Shown: positions 7,813 to 14,814 of the stretch, piece by piece
Numbering within the stretch: the first letter of the stretch is position 1
Layout: every line of letters starts with the position of its first letter
Assembly: GCA_964469735.1 (NCBI GenBank)
Contig: CAYXYS010000002.1
Location: 1-24,843 of the forward strand
Length of the DNA: 24,843 nt
Source: JACOYH01 sp964469735
GTDB lineage: Bacteria > Patescibacteriota > Minisyncoccia > Minisyncoccales > MHMH01
Direction: 5' to 3'
Position numbers and translations under genes: made by a program
The notes under the pieces: generated by a model
The model's input: only the letters and a program-made list of their open reading frames with translations
Databases searched by the model: none
What the model was told of the DNA's origin: nothing

Positions 7813-7840
7813 ACTCTACTCCATATAAAGGAAAAATCAA
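7813..7840 (-). promoter_or_regulatory. Candidate promoter of pyrE
   Basis: On the minus strand TTGATT (7835-7840) and TAGAGT (7813-7818) are 16 bp apart, followed by about 22 bases and then the AGGAGG ribosome-binding site of pyrE. It starts right after the terminator hairpin at 7844-7870. The -10 box is a moderate match. Confidence 0.45.
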
Positions 7841-7841
7841 G

Positions 7842-7870
7842 AAAAAGACCGGGGATTAACCTCGGTCTTT
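7842..7870 (-). terminator. Intrinsic terminator between the tRNA cluster and pyrE
   Basis: AAAGACCG (7844-7851) pairs with CGGTCTTT (7863-7870), and the stem extends inward to about 11 bp with one G-T pair around a 5-base loop. On the minus strand it is followed by TTTTT and a further T-rich stretch. It would end transcripts coming from the tRNA genes before pyrE starts. Confidence 0.75.
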
Positions 7871-7991
7871 ATTTTAAAATCCTGTTTCGCCAATCTTTCG
7901 GCAAACTTGGCTCCCTCTCCTTTTCTTTTTTTTCATCTTCTTCGGGGGCCTATTTCATTTTTTTTGCAACCTCTTCTCAAGCTCGATCAGG
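7871..7991. other. Gene-free stretch downstream of tRNA-Asp, possible coding remnant
   Basis: No intact gene is seen here. On the minus strand short charged reading frames of about 20-25 codons (Lys/Glu-rich) appear in different frames broken by stops, which might be an eroded gene end, but no family could be recognised. Together with the two 78-bp repeats and their 35-bp spacer this makes a 298-base tract, between the terminator at 7842-7870 and the tRNA-Asp gene, without a supported gene. Confidence 0.4.
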
Positions 7992-8069
7992 TACTTCCCT
8001 TTCGGGTATCAAATATTGAAATTTTTTAGTACTTCCAGTACTCAAAATTACAATGCGGACCCAAGGGGA
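7992..8069 (-). repeat. 78-bp direct repeat, copy 1 (carries a tRNA-Asp 3'-end fragment)
   Basis: Identical base for base to 8105-8182. Reading the minus strand it begins with the last 14 bases of tRNA-Asp (TCCCCTTGGGTCCG), followed by the same downstream flank, including an AGTACTGGAAGTACT palindrome and a CCC-GAAA-GGG mini-hairpin. Upstream of the fragment the tRNA body is absent and replaced by an unrelated 35-bp spacer (8070-8104) that contains a CCGAAGG/CCTTCGG hairpin. Confidence 0.95.
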
Positions 8070-8104
8070 GAGTTGCCCGAAGGATTCCTTCGGAAGGGAG
8101 TCTT

Positions 8105-8182
8105 TACTTCCCTTTCGGGTATCAAATATTGAAATTTTTTAGTACTTCCAGTACTCAAAATTACAATGCGGACCCAAGGGGA
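8105..8182 (-). repeat. 78-bp direct repeat, copy 2 (overlaps 3' end of tRNA-Asp)
   Basis: Identical to 7992-8069, offset by 113 bp. Its first 14 minus-strand bases are the 3' acceptor strand, the discriminator base and part of the T-arm of the functional tRNA-Asp gene (8169-8244). The other 64 bases are the downstream flank. The arrangement resembles an att-site duplication at a tRNA 3' end or a slipped duplication. Confidence 0.95.
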
Positions 8183-8244
8183 TTTGAACCCCTGATCTCC
8201 TCCGTGACAGGGAGGCGTGTTAAACCGGGCTACACCATGGGTCC
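8169..8244 (-). tRNA. tRNA-Asp (anticodon GTC)
   Basis: The 76-nt cloverleaf has a seven-base acceptor stem (GGACCCA with TGGGTCC), the anticodon stem CCTCC/GGAGG with loop CTGTCAC giving GTC, and the T-arm GGGGTTCAAATCCCC. The discriminator is G and CCA is not fully encoded (GCA follows), so CCA must be added by nucleotidyltransferase. It is the last tRNA of the cluster. Its 3' end is duplicated 113 bp downstream. Confidence 0.95.
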
Positions 8245-8258
8245 TTATTTATTTTTCC

Positions 8259-8363
8259 TTATTTTGCAAAGTTGAAAATTGTTTGATAGACTGCTATCCC
8301 TACACCTGCTCCGACAAGCAGAGTCACTAAAAGAATAGCTATCGATAATTTAAATTCATCCAT
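8259..8363 (-). CDS. 34-aa single-span membrane miniprotein
   Basis: A small open frame lies between the CAT tRNA and tRNA-Asp: ATG at 8363-8361, TAA at 8261-8259. The product has a short charged start (MDEFK), one strongly hydrophobic helix (LSIAILLVTLLVGAGVGIAV) with a GxGxG pattern, and a short tail ending NFAK. There is no clear Shine-Dalgarno site. It fits almost the whole space between the two tRNAs, and the hydrophobic run is long and clean, which argues against chance. Function unknown. It might be a short translocon-type or regulatory membrane peptide, but nothing in the sequence decides this. Confidence 0.55.
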   Translation of the reverse strand: MDEFKLSIAILLVTLLVGAGVGIAVYQTIFNFAK

Positions 8364-8383
8364 ATATTTTTAACAAACTTATG

Positions 8384-8456
8384 TGCCGACGGCAGGATTC
8401 GAACCTGCGACCATAGCCTTATGAAGACTCCGCTCTAACCACTGAGCTACGCCGGC
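8384..8456 (-). tRNA. tRNA with CAT anticodon (elongator Met or Ile2)
   Basis: 73 nt without CCA. The acceptor stem is GCCGGCG/CGTCGGC (one G-T pair), the D-arm GCTC/GAGC, the loop TTCATAA (anticodon CAT) and the T-arm GCAGGTTCGAATCCTGC. The anticodon stem GAGTC/GGCTA has a G-A mismatch at 27-43 and a T-G pair. Since the neighbouring tRNA at 8468-8538 is the initiator, this one is elongator tRNA-Met or the lysidine-modified tRNA-Ile2; sequence inspection alone does not settle which. Confidence 0.9.
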
Positions 8457-8467
8457 CCTATAATTTG

Positions 8468-8538
8468 TTGCGCCGCCCGGATTTGCACCGGGGCCTGGGG
8501 CTTATGAGACCCCCGAGGTACTACTCCTCCACGGCGCT
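8468..8538 (-). tRNA. Initiator tRNA-Met (CAT)
   Basis: 71 nt without CCA. The hallmark of initiators is present: position 1 (A) cannot pair with position 72 (A), while 2-7 pair with 66-71 (GCGCCG/CGGCGC). The anticodon loop is CTCATAA, and the anticodon stem is GGGGT/GCCCC, so two of the three usual G-C pairs next to the loop are kept and the third (31-39) is T-G. The T-loop reads TGCAAAT, with G instead of T at position 55. The D-loop is short. It is the first tRNA of the cluster, with its own promoter at 8546-8574. Confidence 0.9.
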
Positions 8539-8545
8539 GAGTTCT

Positions 8546-8574
8546 ATTTTACAGCAAACTTCAATGAGAGTCAA
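8546..8574 (-). promoter_or_regulatory. Sigma-70 promoter of the tRNA cluster
   Basis: On the minus strand TTGACT (8569-8574) and TAAAAT (8546-8551) are exactly 17 bp apart. The initiator tRNA begins eight bases after the -10 box. The -35 box overlaps the stop codon of the upstream membrane-protein gene (8571), so the cluster has its own strong promoter although no terminator separates it from the gatCA operon. Confidence 0.8.
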
Positions 8575-9095
8575 GAAAGAAGCTGTAAATTCGTAAAGGC
8601 TTTTTTAAAAACCTCTAAAGTTTTTTTAGCTTCGTCAATGGTTAAAACGTAGTCGGGATCGTGAACTATGCTGTCCCGCAGCTGGTGAGCTTTATATAAA
8701 TCCTCTATGCCGGGGAGCGTTGCGGAAGTCAGCTTATCAAGCCTCTCTTCCAGGGTTGGCCCTTCATAACCCATCCTTTTTAGAGCGTCGCTGAGCATTT
8801 TATCGGCTTCGATAATGGCAAGCTTGTACTCCGACTCCGAACCGGTTTCCAGGCGCTGATTTATTTTCTTCCAATTCCTGGTCATTCTTTTAGCTCCGAA
8901 GGGCTTTCTTGTTAAAAACTCCATAGTATCCTGAAAAATCAGCCATTGGAAATAATGGGTGTTGAGTATTGCAAAAATAATAAAGAGCAGCATAAGCCCG
9001 GAAATTATGAAAAAGGCCGTCTTGACGGGAAAAAGGTTGGCCTGTATTTCGGGAGAAGTAAGTAAGTCTAGTATGGCATTGAAATTAATATTCAT
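8571..9095 (-). CDS. Membrane-anchored protein with HEPN-like C-terminal motif
   Basis: 174 aa from the ATG at 9095 (a longer start at 9131 is possible; both overlap the end of gatA). Residues about 25-48 (VKTAFFIISGLMLLFIIFAI) form one membrane span. The cytoplasmic part is helical: SESEYKLAIIEADKMLSDAL, LEERLDKL, then HQLRDSIVHDP. R140-D-S-I-V-H145 matches the R-x4-H pattern of HEPN domains, many of which are ribonucleases or substrate-binding helices. No partner MNT gene is adjacent. The family assignment is inference from this motif and the all-helical layout. The gene closes the gatC-gatA operon. Confidence 0.75.
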   Translation of the reverse strand: MNINFNAILDLLTSPEIQANLFPVKTAFFIISGLMLLFIIFAILNTHYFQWLIFQDTMEFLTRKPFGAKRMTRNWKKINQRLETGSESEYKLAIIEADKMLSDALKRMGYEGPTLEERLDKLTSATLPGIEDLYKAHQLRDSIVHDPDYVLTIDEAKKTLEVFKKAFTNLQLLS

Positions 9096-10497
9096 AAATT
9101 TTAGCTGTTTGGAAAATTGTATTTTCTTCAAATGATTTGCCTATTATTTGAAGCCCTACCGGCAAGCCCTTTGCTTTGCCTATAGGAAGAGTAAGGGCGG
9201 GTAAACCGGCCAAATTAACCGAAACGGTATAGATATCGGTTAAATACATTGAAAGAGGGTCATCGACTTTTTCCCCTATTTTAAAAGGAAGGGAAGGAGC
9301 GGCGGGAGTCATTAATACATTGACTTTCTTAAAAGCATTGTCAAAATCATTTCTCACTAAAGTTCTGACTTTTTGAGCTTTAAGATAATAGGCTTCGTAA
9401 TAACCGGCGGATAAAGCATAAGTCCCCAGCATTATCCTTCGCCTGACTTCAGCTCCAAAACCCTCCCCGCGACTTTTTAAATAAACTTCTATAAGATCTT
9501 TTGCATCCCGATCTGAAAATCCGTATTTTATTCCGTCGAACCTTGCTAAGTTGGCTGATGCCTCCGAGGGATTGATGATGTAGTAAGCGGGCAGAGCGTA
9601 TTCGGTGTGGGGAAGGCTAACCTCTATTATTTTAGCTCCCATTTCTTCATATTTCTTAATAGCCCCTCTCACCAGCTCTTCCACCTCCGGCTCCATGCCT
9701 CTTACGAAATATTCTTTGGGAACCCCGATTTTAAGACCTTTAATGCCCAATTTGGTCTGGTGATACTCAAAAGGCGCGGAAGTGGAATCAAGGGGATCTG
9801 CTCCGGAAATAGCCCTGAAAACTATTTCTGCATCCTCAACCGTTTTCGCTAACGGCCCTATTTGATCCAAAGAAGAGGCAAAAGCGATTAGGCCGTATCG
9901 GGAAACGGTGCCGTATGTAGGCTTCATGCCAACCACGCCGCAAAAGGAGGCTGGCAAGCGGATGGAGCCGCCGGTATCGGAACCCAACGCATAAACGGCC
10001 ATTCCTCCCGCTACCGAAGCTGCCGAACCGCCGGAAGAGCCGCCGGGAACCCTTTCTGTGTCGTGAGGGTTTTTAGTGGGCCCGAAAGCGGAGTTCTCCG
10101 TGGAGGAACCCATGGCGAACTCATCTAAATTGGTTTTGCCCAAAAATACAGCTCCTTCTTTTTTTAATTTTTCAACTACGGTAGCCGAATAAGGAGCAAA
10201 ATAGTTTTCCAGTATCTTCGAACCTGCGGTGCATTTTTCTCCCTTTATTAAAATATTGTCTTTTATGGCGCAGGGAATACCGGCTAAAAGAGGAATATCC
10301 CTTCCCTGATAAATCAATTGGTCAACCGCTTTGGCCTGATCTAAAGCAGATTCAGTAAAAACGGTTAAATAAGAAAAAATATCTTTATCTGTTTTGGCTA
10401 TTCTGTTTAAAAAAGATTCGGCTAGCTGGACAGCGGAAAACTCCTTTTCCAGCAATCCTTTTCTGGCCTCTTTGATTGTAAGATTTTGGATTCCCAT
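9085..10497 (-). CDS. gatA: Aspartyl/glutamyl-tRNA amidotransferase subunit A
   Basis: Amidase subunit of GatCAB, which converts misacylated Glu-tRNA-Gln (and Asp-tRNA-Asn) to the amide form. 470 aa, normal length. The amidase signature is intact: catalytic Lys in CAIKDNILIKG, then GGSSGGSAASVAGGMAVYAL and the SDTGGSIRLPASFCG block with the cis-Ser and nucleophile Ser. VGMKPTYGTVSRYGLIAFAS is characteristic of GatA. It overlaps gatC by the TAATG arrangement. gatB is not in the window. Confidence 0.97.
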   Translation of the reverse strand: MGIQNLTIKEARKGLLEKEFSAVQLAESFLNRIAKTDKDIFSYLTVFTESALDQAKAVDQLIYQGRDIPLLAGIPCAIKDNILIKGEKCTAGSKILENYFAPYSATVVEKLKKEGAVFLGKTNLDEFAMGSSTENSAFGPTKNPHDTERVPGGSSGGSAASVAGGMAVYALGSDTGGSIRLPASFCGVVGMKPTYGTVSRYGLIAFASSLDQIGPLAKTVEDAEIVFRAISGADPLDSTSAPFEYHQTKLGIKGLKIGVPKEYFVRGMEPEVEELVRGAIKKYEEMGAKIIEVSLPHTEYALPAYYIINPSEASANLARFDGIKYGFSDRDAKDLIEVYLKSRGEGFGAEVRRRIMLGTYALSAGYYEAYYLKAQKVRTLVRNDFDNAFKKVNVLMTPAAPSLPFKIGEKVDDPLSMYLTDIYTVSVNLAGLPALTLPIGKAKGLPVGLQIIGKSFEENTIFQTAKIYEY

Positions 10498-10796
10498 TAT
10501 TTGCCCCGTTTTAATATGGACTTTACCTTCACGTAGCCGTCCTTTTTCCCCGGCGCCGACTCTATCATTTTTCTCGCCGTCTCCCCGTCTTTCCCACTTT
10601 CCGCATCCTCCCTAAAAACATTTTTCAATCCTCCAGGATGGCTGGTCGGCTCAACGCCTTTAACGCTGACTTCTCTGAGCTTTTCTATGTAATCTAAAAT
10701 CGAAGAAAGTTCTTTTTGGTATTTCTCCAACTCTTTTTCGCTCAACTCCAGCCTGGCTAGAGCGGCGATGTGTTGAACTTCTTCTTTGTTAAGCAT
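10497..10796 (-). CDS. gatC: Aspartyl/glutamyl-tRNA amidotransferase subunit C
   Basis: Small subunit that wraps around GatA and stabilises the GatCAB complex. From the ATG at 10796 the 99-aa protein begins MLNKEEVQHIAALARLELSE, the standard GatC start. The C-terminal half has the usual VEPTSHP segment, although here FREDAE replaces the commoner LREDE form. A TTG ten codons upstream would overlap the mreB end and is less likely. The stop overlaps the ATG of gatA (TAATG), indicating coupled translation. Confidence 0.93.
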   Translation of the reverse strand: MLNKEEVQHIAALARLELSEKELEKYQKELSSILDYIEKLREVSVKGVEPTSHPGGLKNVFREDAESGKDGETARKMIESAPGKKDGYVKVKSILKRGK

Positions 10797-10809
10797 AAAT
10801 ACTTTGACC

Positions 10810-11862
10810 TTACTTGGGAGGCTCAAGTTGATCGGTATCTACCAATACCTCTCTGAGCTCATCCAGATTTTCCAAAACCATGCCCGCTCCCCGGACAACG
10901 GCGGTTAGGGGGTCGTCAATTATTTTAGTGGGAATCTTTGTTTCTTTGCTTATCAGAACATCCAAACCCCTAAGCAAAGCGCCTCCCCCGGACAAATAAA
11001 TACCCCTGGACATAATGTCAGCGAGAAGCTCGGGAGGAGTTTCCTCAACCGTGGTTTTAATCGTATCGACAATCTGCTTGATTGATTTTTCCATGGCCCT
11101 TCTAATGTCGGCGTCGGTCACCATTATTTCTTCGGGAAGGCCGGTAACGAGATTACGGCCGCGAATAGGCATTTCCTTTTTGTCTTTAAGGGAATAAGCA
11201 GACCCTATTCCTATCTTAACTTCTTCGGCAGTCCTTTCTCCGAGCAAAAGCTTGTATTCCTCCTGGCTGAAATAAATAATGTCGTTGCTGAGCTTGTCTC
11301 CTGCCACCTTGAGGTTTTTAGCTATAACCAACCCTCCGAGCGAAATTACCGCCACGCCGCAGGTTCCCCCACCGATATCAACAATGAAATTACCTCCGGC
11401 TTCCTGGACGGGCAAGCGGGCTCCAATGGCCGTAGCCATGGGCTGCTCTATTAAATAAACCTCCCTGGCGCCGGCGGATTTTGCGGCGTCCTGGACGGAT
11501 TTCTTTTCCACTTCGGTGATGCCGCAAGGAATGCCGATTATCACTCTCGGCCTGGGAGAAAGAACGAATTTCTTTTTGCTGACCTTTTCGATAAAATACT
11601 TTATCATTTGCTCGGTTACTTCAAAATCCGAAATTACCCCTTTAACCAGGGGGCGAATGGCAACAATGTGGGCGGGAGTTCTGCCTACCATTTTCCTGGC
11701 CTCTTCTCCGATTGCCAACACCTGCCCGGTTTTTTGATTGATCGCCACGACGGAAGGCTCGGCTAAAACTATCCCCTTTCCCCTAACGTAAACCAGGGAA
11801 TTGGCCGTTCCCAAATCAATGGCTATATCTTCTGAAAAAAATGAAAATGCTTTATTTAACAT
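10810..11862 (-). CDS. mreB: Rod-shape determining protein MreB (paralogue 1)
   Basis: Bacterial actin that forms membrane-associated filaments guiding cell-wall synthesis. 350 aa. The phosphate-1 loop IAIDLGTANSLVYV, connect-1/phosphate-2 region FIVDIGGGTCGVAVISLGG and adenosine motif IYLSGGGALLRGLD are all intact. It starts with MLNKAFSFFSEDI, a short amphipathic lead that may touch the membrane. It overlaps the end of proS by 11 bases. A second MreB is encoded at 15619-16626 in the same gene run; the two are clearly diverged in sequence. Confidence 0.96.
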   Translation of the reverse strand: MLNKAFSFFSEDIAIDLGTANSLVYVRGKGIVLAEPSVVAINQKTGQVLAIGEEARKMVGRTPAHIVAIRPLVKGVISDFEVTEQMIKYFIEKVSKKKFVLSPRPRVIIGIPCGITEVEKKSVQDAAKSAGAREVYLIEQPMATAIGARLPVQEAGGNFIVDIGGGTCGVAVISLGGLVIAKNLKVAGDKLSNDIIYFSQEEYKLLLGERTAEEVKIGIGSAYSLKDKKEMPIRGRNLVTGLPEEIMVTDADIRRAMEKSIKQIVDTIKTTVEETPPELLADIMSRGIYLSGGGALLRGLDVLISKETKIPTKIIDDPLTAVVRGAGMVLENLDELREVLVDTDQLEPPK

Positions 11863-13096
11863 ATTTAGCGGCCTGATTTATCTTTACCAATCTTAATGAT
11901 TTCTTATTTCTTTCTCTAAGCTCAACGCTGTTTTTCTTAAGGGTTTTTTCGCTGATAACCGCCCTCCAAGGAATGCCTATTAAGTCGGCTTCGGCAAATT
12001 TTTCTCCCGGCGTCTTATCCTCTCTGTCGTCATATAATACTTCTATATTTTGCTTCTGTAAACTGCGGTAGAAATCCTTTACAGCTTTCGCCACCCTTCT
12101 CTCTTTCCCTATTTGAAGCAAATGAATCCTGAACGGCGCCACCTCCTTGGGCCATATTATTCCTTTTTCATCGTGATGAATTTCTACAATCGCCCCCATG
12201 GTGCGCGACGGACCTATGCCATAGCAGCCCATTATTATCGGCTTTCTTTGGCCGTCCTTGTCGACGAAATAAGCTTTCATGGCTTTAGAATATTTATCGC
12301 CCAAAGGGAAAATATTCCCCACCTCTATGGACTTGGCTTCTTTCAATATCCCGCCGCACTGCGGACATTTTTGGCCGCCGTGCAAATCGGCGGCAATTTC
12401 CTGATTGCGGGAAAAATGCTTTTTGGGGCAATATATTACCGTATCCTCTCCTCCGGGAGCTAAAACCTGAAACTCATGAGTAAAATCTTTGGTAAAATCT
12501 CCGCCACTGGCTTCAGTCATTAATGCGCTTAAGCCACATCTTTTAAATACTTTTATGTAGGCAGCCGCCACTTTTTTGTAATATTTCAAGAAATCCTCTT
12601 TGGTAGCATGAAAACTGTAGAGGTCCTTCATGGAGAATTCTCTTCCCCTCAATAGTCCGGACTTAGCCCTGAGCTCTTTCCTGAATTTCGTCTGGATTTG
12701 GAAAATATATTGAGGCAAATCCTTGTAAGAACTGACGTAATGCCTGACAATATCGGTAAGCATTTCCTCGTGGGTGGGGCCAAGCCCTATTTCTCCTTCA
12801 TCATCGCACTTGTACATTATATCTCCCACGCCGCCGGACCAGCGCCCGGTTTCTTCCCAAAGGCTTTTCGGTTGAAAAATGGTCATTAAAATTTCCTTTC
12901 CACCGATATTCTCCATCTCCTCCCTTATTATATTCTCAATTTTCCTCAAAACGCGGAATCCCAAAGGCAAATAGGTATAAGCACCCGCCATTTCCTTATA
13001 GATAAAACCGGCCCTTGTTAAAAGCTGAGCGTTAACGCTTTTTTCGTCCTTGGGAACCTCTTTTGAAACTTTAGCCAGTAATTCCGATTGGAGCAT
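11852..13096 (-). CDS. proS: Prolyl-tRNA synthetase, short form without editing insertion
   Basis: Class II synthetase that charges tRNA-Pro. 414 aa against about 570 for the common bacterial type. The catalytic core is complete: TYLPLGFRVLRKIENIIREE, LGPTHEEMLTDIV, motif 2 (FRKELRAKSGLLRGREFSMK), motif 3 (CYGIGPSRTMGAIVE) and the C-terminal anticodon-binding domain (VAPFRIHLLQIG, YDDREDKTPGEKFAEADLIG). Between motifs 2 and 3 the roughly 180-residue INS domain that hydrolyses Ala-tRNA-Pro is missing; only a short CPKKH...KCPQCGG segment stands there. Its leader contains nested palindromes (13101-13148). Confidence 0.96.
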   Translation of the reverse strand: MLQSELLAKVSKEVPKDEKSVNAQLLTRAGFIYKEMAGAYTYLPLGFRVLRKIENIIREEMENIGGKEILMTIFQPKSLWEETGRWSGGVGDIMYKCDDEGEIGLGPTHEEMLTDIVRHYVSSYKDLPQYIFQIQTKFRKELRAKSGLLRGREFSMKDLYSFHATKEDFLKYYKKVAAAYIKVFKRCGLSALMTEASGGDFTKDFTHEFQVLAPGGEDTVIYCPKKHFSRNQEIAADLHGGQKCPQCGGILKEAKSIEVGNIFPLGDKYSKAMKAYFVDKDGQRKPIIMGCYGIGPSRTMGAIVEIHHDEKGIIWPKEVAPFRIHLLQIGKERRVAKAVKDFYRSLQKQNIEVLYDDREDKTPGEKFAEADLIGIPWRAVISEKTLKKNSVELRERNKKSLRLVKINQAAKYVK

Positions 13097-13100
13097 TTAT

Positions 13101-13148
13101 CCCGTTAAATAATTTTTATTATAAAAATTGGCAAAGCCATTTAACTGG
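13101..13148 (-). repeat. Nested palindrome in the proS leader (family-2-like)
   Basis: The outer arms CCCGTTAAAT (13101-13110) and ATTTAACTGG (13139-13148) pair at 9 of 10 positions. Inside lies a perfect palindrome AATTTTTAT/ATAAAAATT (13111-13129) and a GGC-AAA-GCC mini-stem (13130-13138). On the minus strand the start-side arm ends TTTAACGGGA just before ATG, resembling the TAACGGGA that precedes the murA start. It could be a degenerate or minimal relative of the CCCGTTAGAAA elements. Confidence 0.5.
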
Positions 13149-13153
13149 ATGAA

Positions 13154-14221
13154 TTAAAATAGCCTTGGTATATCGAATTTAATTGTTACAAACAACATCA
13201 GAAAGATAATAAGCACGAAAAAAGTGCCGGAAATCCTGTTTTCTATTTTACTATTAATCGGCTTGCCCCTTAAAGCTTCAATGGCAAGAAAAACAATCTT
13301 TCCTCCGTCTAAAGCGGGAATCGGCAATATATTAGCAAGGGCTAAAGCCACAGCTATCAAAGAAATCAAATACAAAAAATAATTGGTTCCCATGGAAAAG
13401 TATTCTCCCAATAAATTGAAAATTCCCACCGGACCCATCAAATCCATACTCATGCCCGCCGGTAATTCTATTACTCCAAATAAGCTCTTCAGTCCCATCA
13501 CCCATCCCGATACTATATTGGCGGTAAGCTCGCCCGTAGCCCGAATTCCTACAATGGGGGCTTCGTACCAGGCAGACCGATCGAGTCCGACCCTAGTTAA
13601 ACCCACACCGATAGCTCCCTCCTCTTCGGGATAAGAGGCTCTTACTGTCACTTTTTTTTCAATAATATCTCCCCCTCTTTGAATATTGAGCGTTACTTCC
13701 TCTCCGGCATGCTCTTTAATAAAATCCTGCACCTGGCTCACTTTTTCAAACCCAAGCAGCGTATCACCCAGCTCTACACCCGCCCGGATAGCAGGAGATT
13801 CGGGAACAAGATAATAAACTTTTACTTTCGGATCCACTAATCCTTCGGCTTCGTCGGATACGGCGGTCGGAAGGCCCCAGGCGCCTGCCACCACGGACAA
13901 AAGAATTATAGAAACCAGCCAAAAAGATACTACTCCTCCGAGTACTATTGCCATCCTCTGCCACATCGGCTTGCCGATGAAGCTGCGATAATCTTCTATT
14001 CCGCCCGACTCCCCTTTAATGCGGACAAAGGCTCCGAAGGGAATCAAGTTTAAGGAGTAAACGGTGTCCCCTATCTTTTTTCCGAATATCCGAGGCGGAT
14101 AGCCAATTCCGAATTCTTCAACGTCGGTTCCGAACTTCTTGGCCAAAATAAAATGGCCGAATTCGTGAATTACCATCAGTCCTATTAAACTTGCAAAAGC
14201 AATGAAAAAGGTTAAAAACAT
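13154..14221 (-). CDS. rseP: RIP metalloprotease RseP (site-2 protease, M50)
   Basis: Intramembrane zinc protease that cleaves membrane-bound regulators and signal-peptide remnants. 355 aa. The active-site motif HEFGH is at residues 19-23 in the first membrane helix. A PDZ domain (about 115-190; SPAIRAGVELGDTLLGF) lies in the middle, and the second zinc-site motif NILPIPALDGGK is at about 300. A final hydrophobic helix precedes the C-terminus. It sits between frr and proS, the usual neighbourhood in many bacteria. The anti-sigma substrate, if any, is not in the window. Confidence 0.95.
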   Translation of the reverse strand: MFLTFFIAFASLIGLMVIHEFGHFILAKKFGTDVEEFGIGYPPRIFGKKIGDTVYSLNLIPFGAFVRIKGESGGIEDYRSFIGKPMWQRMAIVLGGVVSFWLVSIILLSVVAGAWGLPTAVSDEAEGLVDPKVKVYYLVPESPAIRAGVELGDTLLGFEKVSQVQDFIKEHAGEEVTLNIQRGGDIIEKKVTVRASYPEEEGAIGVGLTRVGLDRSAWYEAPIVGIRATGELTANIVSGWVMGLKSLFGVIELPAGMSMDLMGPVGIFNLLGEYFSMGTNYFLYLISLIAVALALANILPIPALDGGKIVFLAIEALRGKPINSKIENRISGTFFVLIIFLMLFVTIKFDIPRLF

Positions 14222-14230
14222 AGCAATAGA

Positions 14231-14788
14231 TTATTCGGTAACCTCCTTTCTTTTCTTTTCGCCCAAATCCTCGATCTTTTGGATAAATTCGTCAACCATC
14301 TCCTGAAGCTCTTCTTTGGCTTTGAATTTGTCGTCTTCCCTTATCTCTCCCTCTCTGGTCTTCTCCTGAATTTCCCCCCAAGCCTCCTCTCTCCACCTTC
14401 TTATTGTTTTTCGGGCCTCTTCCTCTTTTTCCGAAAGGAGCTTAATGAGGTTTTTCCTGTATTCTTCGGTAAGGGTTGGTAAATTAATTCGGATAACATC
14501 TTTATCCACCACGGGTGAGGTTCCAAGATTAGATTGGGAAATAGCTTTTTCTATAGGCTCCACGTAAGACTTATCCCAGGGTTGAATTACCAGCTGGCGG
14601 GGCTCGGGAGCTGAAATTGCTCCAAGCTGCTTTACCGGCATTTTCTGGCCGAAAATATCGACCAGGATATCTTCAATCAGAGAGGGGGTAGCCCTTCCCG
14701 TCCTTATTTTTGATAATTCTCCTGAAAAAAAGCTGGCGACTTTTTCCAGTTCGGGTTTGATTTTTTCGATTATGTCTTTGTAGTTCAT
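14231..14788 (-). CDS. frr: Ribosome recycling factor
   Basis: RRF acts with EF-G to split the terminated ribosome. From the ATG at 14788 the protein is exactly 185 aa, the standard length, beginning MNYKDIIEKIKPELEKVASF. The conserved LSKIRTGRATPSLIEDILVD and INLPTLTEEYRKNLIKLLSE blocks are present, and the C-terminal helix returns to form the three-helix bundle. A TTG six codons upstream is possible but would add nothing recognisable. It follows holB by 26 bases and precedes rseP by nine. Confidence 0.97.
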   Translation of the reverse strand: MNYKDIIEKIKPELEKVASFFSGELSKIRTGRATPSLIEDILVDIFGQKMPVKQLGAISAPEPRQLVIQPWDKSYVEPIEKAISQSNLGTSPVVDKDVIRINLPTLTEEYRKNLIKLLSEKEEEARKTIRRWREEAWGEIQEKTREGEIREDDKFKAKEELQEMVDEFIQKIEDLGEKKRKEVTE

Positions 14789-14814
14789 ATTGTTTAAATA
14801 TACCAAAAATTCGC

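Noticed and set aside
7871..7991. A Lys/Glu-rich pseudogene downstream of tRNA-Asp
   Set aside because: Only short frames in different phases broken by stops, with no recognisable family; could be A-rich intergenic sequence.
7992..8182. A CRISPR array or true integrated element at tRNA-Asp
   Set aside because: Only two repeat units, the spacer is 35 bp, no cas or integrase gene is nearby, and the repeat is explained by duplication of the tRNA 3' end plus its flank.
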